Origin: a virus
IMG/VR virus record: IMGVR_UViG_3300013132_000316
Location: 1-20,891 of that record
Strand: one strand, 5' to 3'
Length of the DNA: 20,891 nucleotides
Shown: piece after piece, positions 15,025 to 20,891 of the stretch
How the letters are laid out: the number at the start of each line of letters is the position of its first letter
Numbering within the stretch: position 1 is the first letter of the stretch
Program-made: the position numbers and the translations under genes
The notes under the pieces: model-generated
The model's database searches: none
The model's input: only the letters and a program-made list of their open reading frames with translations
Told to the model about the DNA's origin: nothing

Positions 15025-16152
15025 ATGAGCGTATTGAATCTAAAAAGAAATCGAGATCACACCACCAGCCTGGCCTTCCTGGATCCGCAAGGCGCCATAG
15101 GCATGCAGCGGTATGATACCCTGAAATACCGGCAGTTTGACAAGCTGACCGACAAACAATTGGGATTCTTCTGGAGACCGGAAGAGGTCGACGTGCTCCG
15201 CGATGCCAAGGACTTCAAGGATCTCACCCCTCACGAGCAGCACATTTTCACATCTAACCTCAAGCGTCAGATCCTGCTGGACAGCGTGCAGGGCCGATCA
15301 CCTAATCTGGCGTTCCTGCCCATCACCACCCTGCCCGAGATCGAGACCTGGATAGAGACCTGGGCATTCTCGGAAACTATCCACAGCCGATCCTACACGC
15401 ACATCATCCGCAATGTCTATTCAGATCCCAGCCGGGTGTTCGACAGCATGCTAGACGTGGAAGAGATCATCTCCTGCGCGCGAGACATCACGCAATACTA
15501 TGATGATCTGGTCTCCTACAGCCAGTGGTATCAGCTGTTGGGAGCAGGATCCCATACAGTAAATGGAAAGACCATAGAAATAACAGAACATGAACTCAAG
15601 AAAAAATTGTGGCTCGCCCTCGCCAGTGTCAACGTTCTCGAGGGCATCCGGTTCTATGTTTCATTCGCGTGCTCCTGGGCGTTCGCAGAGCTCAAGAAGA
15701 TGGAGGGCAACGCAAAGATTATTAAATTTATCGCCAGAGATGAGAACGTGCATCTGGCCTTCACACAGCAGATGCTGAAGATCCTGCCCCAGGATGATCC
15801 TGTGTTCGCGCAGATACGCCAGGACACGCAGAGTGAGGTGGTGGCCATGTATGATCTGGCCATCCAGCAGGAAAAAGACTGGGCGCGTTATCTGTTCCGG
15901 GATGGTAGCATGATCGGACTGAACGAGCAATTGCTGAGTGATTATGTGGAATGGATCGGACACAAAAGGATGACCGCTATCGGTCTGCCCACCCAGCACC
16001 GCGGTGGATCAAATCCCCTGCCCTGGACACAGAAATGGATCGCGGGCGGTGAAGTGCAGGTGGCACCACAGGAGACCGAAATCTCATCCTACGTTATCGG
16101 TGGCACCCGGCAAGACGTAGACGCCACCACCCTATCAGGACTATCATTATGA
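15025..16152 (+). CDS. nrdB: Class Ia ribonucleotide reductase small subunit
   Basis: NrdB holds the di-iron centre and tyrosyl radical that start catalysis in NrdA. The 375-residue protein keeps every ligand at E. coli numbering plus two: Asp86, Glu117, His120, Glu206, Glu240 and His243, with radical Tyr124 in SRSYTH. The tail GTRQDVDATTLSGLSL is consistent with the flexible NrdA-binding C-terminus. GAGG precedes the ATG. No intein or intron interrupts it, although such insertions are common in phage nrd genes. Its stop overlaps the glutaredoxin start. Confidence 0.97.
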   Translation: MSVLNLKRNRDHTTSLAFLDPQGAIGMQRYDTLKYRQFDKLTDKQLGFFWRPEEVDVLRDAKDFKDLTPHEQHIFTSNLKRQILLDSVQGRSPNLAFLPITTLPEIETWIETWAFSETIHSRSYTHIIRNVYSDPSRVFDSMLDVEEIISCARDITQYYDDLVSYSQWYQLLGAGSHTVNGKTIEITEHELKKKLWLALASVNVLEGIRFYVSFACSWAFAELKKMEGNAKIIKFIARDENVHLAFTQQMLKILPQDDPVFAQIRQDTQSEVVAMYDLAIQQEKDWARYLFRDGSMIGLNEQLLSDYVEWIGHKRMTAIGLPTQHRGGSNPLPWTQKWIAGGEVQVAPQETEISSYVIGGTRQDVDATTLSGLSL

Positions 16153-16427
16153 TGCTGACCATTTACAGCAAGACCGTTTGCCCCTACTGCGTGAACGCCA
16201 AGAACTATCTCAAGAGCAAGAACATCGCGTTCCGAGAAGTCAACATAGAAGAAAACGACGATGGGCGTGTGTTCATGCAAGCCCAAGGACACAGATCAGT
16301 TCCCCAGATCTACCTCAACGGTCGGTTATTTGTCGAAGGTGGCTGGGCTGGTTTAAGTAAGATGAGCGCGGAAGAGATCATCAACGAAATAGAACTGCGC
16401 ACAGCCTTACTAAACCAGAGCCTATGA
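16149..16427 (+). CDS. Glutaredoxin
   Basis: This 92-residue protein has the glutaredoxin active site CPYC (residues 11-14) in YSKTVCPYCVNAKNYL, the cis-Pro segment HRSVPQIYLNG and the GG motif EGGWAGL. It most likely returns electrons to NrdA, as phage glutaredoxins beside nrdAB do. It overlaps the nrdB stop as ATGA; the second ATG at 16152 is an equally possible start. Named generically because grxC and phage nrdC types cannot be told apart by eye. Confidence 0.93.
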   Translation: MMLTIYSKTVCPYCVNAKNYLKSKNIAFREVNIEENDDGRVFMQAQGHRSVPQIYLNGRLFVEGGWAGLSKMSAEEIINEIELRTALLNQSL

Positions 16428-16723
16428 ACATCACACCAAACGAAATCTATACCATCAAACTGACCACGGGCGAAGAGGTAGTGGCCAGAGTGGTCAGCCA
16501 AGACGCCCAGGGACTGACCATCGAAAATCCCATCCTATGCGTGCTCAGTCCCCAGGGACTGCAGATGATGCCCGGTCTGTTTTCCGCAAATCTGGACAAA
16601 CCCGTCAGGCTAAATAGTTCCAGTTGGGCGTTGATCGCGGAGGTACGCGACGATGTGCGCAACAGTTGGATCCAAGCCACCACGGGCATCGCCCCAGCCA
16701 GCAAGAAAATACTCACTGGTTAA
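16424..16723 (+). CDS. Small conserved phage protein with Sm-like pattern
   Basis: The 99-residue protein begins with IYTIKLTTGEEVVARVVSQD, a pattern of short strands like the Sm/LSm fold, then ENPILCVLSPQGLQMMPGLF. I recall close relatives in T4-like cyanophages, without known function. Overlap by ATGA with the glutaredoxin gene and by TAATG with the next gene puts it in the nrd operon. Whether it binds RNA is unproven. Confidence 0.75.
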   Translation: MNITPNEIYTIKLTTGEEVVARVVSQDAQGLTIENPILCVLSPQGLQMMPGLFSANLDKPVRLNSSSWALIAEVRDDVRNSWIQATTGIAPASKKILTG

Positions 16724-16938
16724 TGCCCCATAGATTCGTGGTGCGCAAGGGCATCCACTTGCACACTTTCGAGCGCTATGAGGACATCCCAGATGATTTC
16801 GATCACTTGATCGAGTTCCTGCCAGAGATACCTCCCCCGCCACATACAGACCAACAGCATGAAGAGATCGAGGCATGGGAGTCTCGATTCAAAAGACTGA
16901 TGGAGATAGAGCATGCCCGCAGCCGCAAGACAAGGTGA
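16723..16938 (+). CDS. Small conserved phage protein of unknown function
   Basis: The frame is open upstream, but the ATG at 16723 overlaps the previous stop as TAATG and was chosen. The 71-residue product contains LIEFLPEIPPPPHTDQQHEE (about residues 23-42) then a charged helix ending RSRKTR. I recall this Pro-rich pattern from T4-like phages. No function is assigned. It overlaps the PAAR gene by 26 bases. Confidence 0.75.
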   Translation: MPHRFVVRKGIHLHTFERYEDIPDDFDHLIEFLPEIPPPPHTDQQHEEIEAWESRFKRLMEIEHARSRKTR

Positions 16939-17203
16939 TTCAGGAGTGGTACACTGCAGTGGTTTCACCATCGCGAGTGGTAGTGGTGATGTGTTGATCA
17001 ACGGCCGCGCCGCTGCTCGGGTTGGAGATACATCAACATCACATAAAAAACCCGGTGGCCGGCGTTGTGGCACGCACTCCGCATCCATAAGTTCAGGCAG
17101 CAGCACAGTGACTATCAATGGTCGACCGGCCGCGAGAGTGGGCGATTCCTTGGCAGGATGTACCTCTATCGCTTCCGGCAGTGGTGATGTGATCATAGGA
17201 TAA
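16913..17203 (+). CDS. PAAR spike-tip protein
   Basis: This 96-residue protein is a typical PAAR protein: it starts MPAAARQGDSGVVHCSG and has two copies of a NGRxAARVGD repeat (about residues 30-39 and 70-79) with a Gly/Ser-rich third strand at the end. PAAR proteins sharpen the tip of the central spike of contractile tails and bind a metal through His and Cys; candidates are His14, His44, Cys52 and His55. In T4 the equivalent is gp5.4. GGAGA precedes the ATG. It shows that the window carries a contractile-tail device. Confidence 0.93.
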   Translation: MPAAARQGDSGVVHCSGFTIASGSGDVLINGRAAARVGDTSTSHKKPGGRRCGTHSASISSGSSTVTINGRPAARVGDSLAGCTSIASGSGDVIIG

Positions 17204-17205
17204 TC

Positions 17206-18399
17206 ATGCCCGGTCCGCTCAGTCCAGTCATGATGATAGCCACTGCTGGTCTCCTGCCCAGTGGTGCTAGTGATCCACAGATAGGCGCCAGTCTCGATGT
17301 GTCGGCCAATCTGGTCACGGTCTTGACCGACTATAATGATCTTCCGGTCATACAACAATTTACCGACATCCTCACAGCCGCTGGCGGCAACGTAATCACT
17401 GCCAATACGCTGGCCACTCTCCAGACCGTGGCTGCCAATACCATACCAGCTCTCAGCAATGCCATACCCGAGGATTACTGGAGCGATCTGTCGGCGGTAG
17501 CACCCGGTAATATTTTCCAGCAGTACGACATGGCCAATGTGTTTGTGGGCGGGTTCTCGGGCCTGATCACCAACATGGCCGAAAACATCATGGGAGGTGG
17601 CGATCTCACTAGATTCTCGCAAATCTACAGCTCCTCACAAGGCTACGCAGGCCAGGCCAATCAGTTCATCAACAGCAATCAAAACGTAGACACCATATCC
17701 AGCACCTTCGGTCCCCAGAATGGCGGTATGGACTCGGTCATCACGGGCGGTTTCAATCAGGTCACCGAAGCATTTGGCGCGTTCGGCGGTGATCTGCAGA
17801 AACTGGGCCAGCTGATCAATCTCCGGAGCCTGGACAGCCTTGGCAGTCCCGCAGCCTTGGTAAAACAAGTGATCGATCTAGGCGGTCTCATACCTACCGT
17901 GACCAATCTCTTGCGCCAGGCTGGTCTGGACTCGGGACAGATCTCCAGTCTCGCAGCTGGCAGCTTGGGTGGTATCACGGACTCGGCAAACAAACTGCTG
18001 TATGAAGGCATGACACGCGTGACAGGTGATGCTCTGCAGCAGATCTGCGCGATCCTGGGTGTGACCTTGCCGGTAGGCCGCACCAGCGCTCGCAATCCTA
18101 CCGCCGACCCGGCATCAACATTCAACACCATCAACACCATGGCCGATCTCTTGAACCCGGTCAAGATCTTTCCCAACAGTTTCGCCACCCTGACCATGCC
18201 CACGCCCGACGGTCTCCGCGCTATCTATGCCACCCCATCTGGAGCTGTAAACACCAATCTCGAGAAATATCTATCTACGTCCACTGCTACCGTGAAACCT
18301 ATCAATGCCGACTTGATCAACAGGACGAGACAGGACAGTGAAGTAGCAGGCATCACGAGCACCGGATTTGCCGCGGCCCTTTCAAGGCTGACATCATGA
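17206..18399 (+). CDS. Probable tail or baseplate virion protein
   Basis: This 397-residue protein begins two bases after the PAAR stop. It is rich in Gly, Ala, Ser, Leu and Asn with long helical stretches (for example DLQKLGQLINLRSLDSL, about 195-211) and no enzyme motif, signal peptide or membrane segment. Position directly after PAAR and coupling to another protein of the same style suggest a tail or baseplate component. No recognised domain was seen, and the assignment is from context only. Confidence 0.65.
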   Translation: MPGPLSPVMMIATAGLLPSGASDPQIGASLDVSANLVTVLTDYNDLPVIQQFTDILTAAGGNVITANTLATLQTVAANTIPALSNAIPEDYWSDLSAVAPGNIFQQYDMANVFVGGFSGLITNMAENIMGGGDLTRFSQIYSSSQGYAGQANQFINSNQNVDTISSTFGPQNGGMDSVITGGFNQVTEAFGAFGGDLQKLGQLINLRSLDSLGSPAALVKQVIDLGGLIPTVTNLLRQAGLDSGQISSLAAGSLGGITDSANKLLYEGMTRVTGDALQQICAILGVTLPVGRTSARNPTADPASTFNTINTMADLLNPVKIFPNSFATLTMPTPDGLRAIYATPSGAVNTNLEKYLSTSTATVKPINADLINRTRQDSEVAGITSTGFAAALSRLTS

Positions 18400-19406
18400 G
18401 CGAATACGATAGACTCAAGAAAGTGATCCCGCCCGATCAGGCCCTGGCCAACCAGGCCCTGGGCCGCAGCCTGCGCCAGGTCAAGAAGATCACCGACAGC
18501 AAACTGCCGGCCATAGCCAATGCTCTAGCGGCCATGGAAAGCAATACCAATCTCGGTCTGGTCAACGCCCTTGAGTCACCCTTGCCCCAATCGGTCAGCG
18601 ATTTCTGGGCCAATACATTCGCCACCGGCACTGGAGCTGGCAATACCATCACCATCGACGACGGAGTAGGCATCGCTGCTGGAGTCAACATCAATGATCA
18701 GATGCCAGCGGTCATTGGCAACATCCAGGTCTTGGCCGACGGCAATCAACTGATCAGCCTGACAGCCAATGCTGCCGATCCCATGAGTGCCAACAACGGT
18801 ATCTACACGCAGATGCAGTATTGCCTTGGCAATGCCTATGGACCAGCACCGGTCATCCCGGCCACGCTGTATTTCGCTGGAGGCTCTTTCGCCAACATAG
18901 ATGCGGCGTTCTCAGCCGGCAATGGATTGATAGCGGCGGCCAACACAGCGATCGCATCGATCAACAGCACCAATGCCGATACGGCCGGTAACATTAACGC
19001 AGCTTGGGACACCATGGCCGCACAGATCCAACAGAATCAAGATACTCTAGCAGCCGCGGGCATCGATATCGGCAACGTGGTTTTAGGTGACTGGGCCAAC
19101 AGCAACATCTCCAGCAATCAACAGAGCGAAGCGCTGAGCCTGGGCACGCGATTGCATGCCATTGGACTGGACGTGGAAGAAGGGGGTGCCGCACAATTTT
19201 TCGAAGCGGTGGCCAACCTATCCAGCGTGGCTGGTCAATCCGTGATAGCCAGCCTGAGAGAGGCTCGCAACATCCAGCTGTTCAATGCCAGCGGACTGGC
19301 CATAGATACCCAGTTGAGCGATGTCAACGCCAACGCGACCGTGGCCAACAATCTCGGTGACGCGCAATATACTAGCACCCAGGCGCGAGCCAACATCATA
19401 GTTTGA
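18396..19406 (+). CDS. Probable tail or baseplate virion protein
   Basis: The 336-residue protein overlaps the previous stop by ATGA. It is very rich in Ala, Asn, Ile and Ser, with repeated helical segments (about residues 170-215, AANTAIASINSTNADTAGNI) and no catalytic motif. It resembles its upstream neighbour in composition, and both may be baseplate or spike-associated proteins. It is the last of the late-type genes; a hairpin and an early-type promoter follow at once. Confidence 0.65.
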   Translation: MSEYDRLKKVIPPDQALANQALGRSLRQVKKITDSKLPAIANALAAMESNTNLGLVNALESPLPQSVSDFWANTFATGTGAGNTITIDDGVGIAAGVNINDQMPAVIGNIQVLADGNQLISLTANAADPMSANNGIYTQMQYCLGNAYGPAPVIPATLYFAGGSFANIDAAFSAGNGLIAAANTAIASINSTNADTAGNINAAWDTMAAQIQQNQDTLAAAGIDIGNVVLGDWANSNISSNQQSEALSLGTRLHAIGLDVEEGGAAQFFEAVANLSSVAGQSVIASLREARNIQLFNASGLAIDTQLSDVNANATVANNLGDAQYTSTQARANIIV

Positions 19407-19408
19407 CA

Positions 19409-19436
19409 CGCGAGGTCAGTGCGCACTAACCTCGCG
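19409..19436. repeat. Perfect inverted repeat after late block
   Basis: CGCGAGGT (19409-19416) pairs with ACCTCGCG (19429-19436) around a 12-base centre that holds the palindrome AGTGCGCACT (19418-19427). It follows the stop at 19406 by two bases and ends one base before the -35 of the next promoter. It could be a terminator without a T-run, an mRNA end structure, or an operator site. Confidence 0.7.
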
Positions 19437-19437
19437 G

Positions 19438-19466
19438 TTGACCGGAAATGTCCTTTTTGCTATACT
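19438..19466 (+). promoter_or_regulatory. Early-type sigma70 promoter with extended -10
   Basis: TTGACC (19438-19443) and TATACT (19461-19466) are 17 bases apart, with TGC directly before the -10, an extended -10 form. It drives the small gene at 19499, whose AAGGAG lies at 19486-19491. It shares GGTTGACC and the AAGGAGC leader with the promoters at 20125 and 20741. Confidence 0.75.
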
Positions 19467-19498
19467 TGTTCCTGTAGCATATCACAAGGAGCCACAGC

Positions 19499-19672
19499 AT
19501 GTCAAAGAAACACTTCGAACTGCTCGCCCAATATATCTCGGGCATCATCGACTTCAACTGCCGATTGAATGCCGCGGTAGCAGTGGCGTCAGCCTGCAAA
19601 CAAGCCAATCCTAGATTCGACCAACAACGATTTTTTGCCGCCTGCCGTATCGGCGCACCGGAGCAAGCATGA
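19499..19672 (+). CDS. Small early-region protein of unknown function
   Basis: This 57-residue protein starts MSKKHFELLAQYISGI and ends RFDQQRFFAACRIGAPEQA. The RFDxxRFxxAC ending is a pattern I recall from short hypothetical proteins in many phages. It follows a strong promoter and AAGGAG, and its stop overlaps the next ATG as ATGA. Function is unknown. Confidence 0.85.
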   Translation: MSKKHFELLAQYISGIIDFNCRLNAAVAVASACKQANPRFDQQRFFAACRIGAPEQA

Positions 19673-19914
19673 CCTTTCTAGACCTCAAAAGCCGCCCCAC
19701 CGTGGGCTTTGATGCTGCCAACCGCGAGCACAGGTATCACTACATGCGATTCCTGCAGAATCGCAGCTGGCGCACCAGTCCCGTGCAGTTCTATCTCGAG
19801 CGTGGCTATGGTGATCTCTCCAGCATGATCGAGAACAAGCTGTCGGTGTATTATCTGGCCCAGGAGTTCCAGGCCACCGTGCCCGAGAGAGGTGAGCAAT
19901 GGGCTACCGGGTGA
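19669..19914 (+). CDS. Small early-region protein of unknown function
   Basis: This 81-residue protein is coupled by ATGA to the gene before it. It is rich in Tyr, Arg and Phe (HYMRFLQNRSWRTSPVQFYLER), with no motif recognised. It overlaps the next gene by 16 bases and belongs to one three-gene transcript from the promoter at 19438. Confidence 0.75.
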   Translation: MTFLDLKSRPTVGFDAANREHRYHYMRFLQNRSWRTSPVQFYLERGYGDLSSMIENKLSVYYLAQEFQATVPERGEQWATG

Positions 19915-20105
19915 TTGGACGGTTTGACGACGGGTTTGGACCACGGCCTGGCCTAGAAGGTCCATTTCACTATCCCAACGGTCGTGTGCTCTACTACGAT
20001 CCCCGTGCTGGCCAATACTGGGACCCACGCACGGACTTTTATGTGCCCGGGGAAGATGTGGCAGATCTACAACAGAGCATTTTCGATGTGGTAAGTGCCC
20101 ACTAA
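19899..20105 (+). CDS. Small aromatic-rich early-region protein
   Basis: The 68-residue protein has two related motifs, YYDPRAGQYWDPRTDFYV (about residues 32-49), rich in Tyr, Asp and Pro. Similar YDPRxxxYWDPxTDFY segments occur in short phage proteins as I recall. It overlaps the upstream gene by 16 bases; GAGAGGTGAG lies just before the ATG. The last codons are part of a 15-base motif repeated near 19418. Confidence 0.75.
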   Translation: MGYRVIGRFDDGFGPRPGLEGPFHYPNGRVLYYDPRAGQYWDPRTDFYVPGEDVADLQQSIFDVVSAH

Positions 20106-20124
20106 CCTGCTGTTTCGGCCCCGG

Positions 20125-20154
20125 TTGACCAAAAACGGCCATTTCGGCTATAAT
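20125..20154 (+). promoter_or_regulatory. Early-type sigma70 promoter
   Basis: TTGACC (20125-20130) and a perfect TATAAT (20149-20154) are 18 bases apart. The leader then runs to AAGGAG (20173-20178) before the ATG at 20184. The whole unit from GGTTGACC to the ATG is closely repeated at 20739-20803. Confidence 0.85.
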
Positions 20155-20183
20155 ATGGGTATAGTGGATAACAAGGAGCAGAT

Positions 20184-20423
20184 ATGAAACAAGGTGAAAT
20201 CCAGGTACACAAGGGCATTGGCACTATCCAAATGAGCCAAAACGAGGACGGTGCACGCTGTTACCGGTACACTCACTTTTTCTTCGGACGCACTTATGAG
20301 GAAGACACCATCAAAGTGGCGCGAGAAATGCTGGACTGGGAAGAAAAGGAAGCCCAAGAAGTCAAGACCGCTATCAACGTCCTGACCCGCAAAGGCTACA
20401 AGATCTTCAAAGAAGTAGCCTAA
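20184..20423 (+). CDS. Small early-region protein of unknown function
   Basis: This 79-residue protein has a beta-rich N-terminal half (GEIQVHKGIGTIQMSQ, YRYTHFFFG) and a charged helical C-terminal half (EMLDWEEKEAQEVKTAINVL). No domain was recognised. It has its own strong promoter and RBS. The stop overlaps the RBS (AAGGAG at 20422-20427) of the next gene, so the two are probably co-expressed. Confidence 0.8.
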   Translation: MKQGEIQVHKGIGTIQMSQNEDGARCYRYTHFFFGRTYEEDTIKVAREMLDWEEKEAQEVKTAINVLTRKGYKIFKEVA

Positions 20424-20433
20424 GGAGCCGACC

Positions 20434-20739
20434 ATGTGGTATGTATACGACAAACAATCAACCCGCATCCAACGCACCGTGAAGACCCAGGCTGCTGCCA
20501 AGGCCTGGATCACCCGAGAGCACCGGCGGCACCTGGCCCGCAGCATCGCCCATTGTTTCCATGGCATCTGCAACGATGGTCCCCTGTTCCAGTTTGGCTA
20601 CGCCGATGCTGGATACTTCCACCAGCATATCGAAAAGACCGAGACCAAGCGGAACCTCATGACCGGTAAAGAATTCACCCAGCCCGTGAACACGCCCCGG
20701 GCCTGCGATCCCAGTTCAGAACTCTACTGGAGCATGTAG
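20434..20739 (+). CDS. Small early-region protein of unknown function
   Basis: This 101-residue basic protein (MWYVYDKQSTRIQRTVKTQAAAKAW at its start is a strand followed by a helix) contains several His and Cys residues (HCFHGIC, about residues 40-46) but not a clear zinc-finger spacing. It follows AAGGAGCC by six bases. No family was recognised. It ends next to the third early promoter. Confidence 0.75.
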   Translation: MWYVYDKQSTRIQRTVKTQAAAKAWITREHRRHLARSIAHCFHGICNDGPLFQFGYADAGYFHQHIEKTETKRNLMTGKEFTQPVNTPRACDPSSELYWSM

Positions 20740-20740
20740 G

Positions 20741-20770
20741 TTGACCAGAAACTCCATTTTCGGTTATTAT
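20741..20770 (+). promoter_or_regulatory. Early-type sigma70 promoter
   Basis: TTGACC (20741-20746) and TATTAT (20765-20770) are 18 bases apart; the leader holds AAGGAG at 20789-20794. It is a near copy of the promoter unit at 20125, sharing the -35, TTTCGG before the -10, ATATGGGTA after it, and AAGGAGCAGAT. Confidence 0.75.
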
Positions 20771-20800
20771 ATGGGTACAGTGAAAATAAAGGAGCAGATG

Positions 20801-20891
20801 ATGGCTAAAGTTTTGACACACAATTTGCAAAATCGAGATTTTGATTCTTGTTACGACTCGGTGGCTGTTTTTGAGACTGAGGCAGCTCAAC
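20801..20891 (+). CDS. Partial early gene, cut by window end
   Basis: An open frame starts at ATG 20801 (the ATG at 20798 would be too near the AAGGAG) and runs through the end of the window, giving at least 30 residues starting MAKVLTHNLQNRDFDSCYDS. The DNA is visibly more AT-rich than the neighbouring genes. It lies in the right place for expression from the promoter at 20741. Product and length are unknown. Confidence 0.6.
   Translation, partial: MAKVLTHNLQNRDFDSCYDSVAVFETEAAQ

Larger units (their letters stand above)
19418..20108. repeat. Two copies of AGTGCNCACTAACCT
   Basis: A 15-base motif occurs at 19418-19432 (AGTGCGCACTAACCT) and 20094-20108 (AGTGCCCACTAACCT), differing at one base, each shortly upstream of a TTGACC promoter (6 and 17 bases). 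The first lies in non-coding sequence, the second spans the stop of the gene ending at 20105. It is absent before the third promoter at 20741. Operator function is possible; chance cannot be excluded. Confidence 0.5.

Noticed and set aside
16609-16616. GCTAAATA late-promoter-like octamer
   Set aside because: It lies inside a small gene more than 100 bases from the next start, with only the TAAATA core; chance is the simpler explanation.
16720-17622. Reverse-strand open frame of 300 codons
   Set aside because: It runs antisense to the PAAR gene and both neighbours, which have clear family patterns; no recognisable protein on the reverse strand.
20813-20850. TTGACA at 20813 as another promoter
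   Set aside because: No acceptable -10 at 16-18 bases, and it lies inside the partial coding sequence.

Overview
This window looks like part of the genome of a T4-related contractile-tailed phage (a myovirus) with moderately GC-rich DNA. Everything supportable lies on the + strand, and genes are packed with ATGA, TTGA or TAATG stop/start overlaps and almost no spacers. A phage origin rests on a PAAR spike-tip protein, a pectate-lyase-fold tail spike or fibre, a class Ia ribonucleotide reductase plus glutaredoxin cassette, several small proteins of the kind seen in T4-like marine phages, and AT-rich octamers resembling the T4 late promoter (TATAAATA) before many structural-type genes. No host gene block, tRNA, integrase, insertion sequence or CRISPR array was seen. 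The host cannot be named from this sequence; T4-like phages of cyanobacteria, Pelagibacter and other alphaproteobacteria are the nearest comparison I can make from memory.

Layout. 110-6932: late-type genes, comprising a small conserved protein, an SGNH-hydrolase-like protein, a two-domain protein (polymerase-beta-type nucleotidyltransferase plus a KxDG ligase-like domain), a beta-rich protein joined in frame to a 2OG-Fe(II) oxygenase across an intrinsic terminator, a small membrane protein, and four uncharacterised proteins. 6942-9929: a cassette with its own sigma70-like promoter and a palindrome between -35 and -10, encoding radical SAM protein 1, IscU, IscA and radical SAM protein 2. 9926-10639: a PD-(D/E)XK nuclease. 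10664-12696: tail spike and a small partner. 12700-16427: nrdA, nrdB and glutaredoxin. 16424-19406: two small conserved proteins, PAAR, and two large Ala/Asn/Gly-rich probable virion proteins. 19409-20891: an abrupt change to small genes driven by three related strong promoters (TTGACC, 17-18 bp, TATACT/TATAAT/TATTAT), each followed by an AAGGAGC ribosome-binding site; this looks like the edge of an early-gene region.

How the genes may work together. NrdA, NrdB and glutaredoxin form a complete deoxynucleotide-producing unit. IscU and IscA, without a cysteine desulfurase here, could draw on host IscS and supply iron-sulfur clusters to the two adjacent radical SAM enzymes; this is inference from adjacency. 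The oxygenase and the NrdB di-iron subunit add to an unusually iron-dependent gene set. The most interesting items are the radical SAM/IscU/IscA cassette with its operator-like promoter, the nucleotidyltransferase-ligase fusion, the in-ORF terminator, and the repeated early-promoter units.
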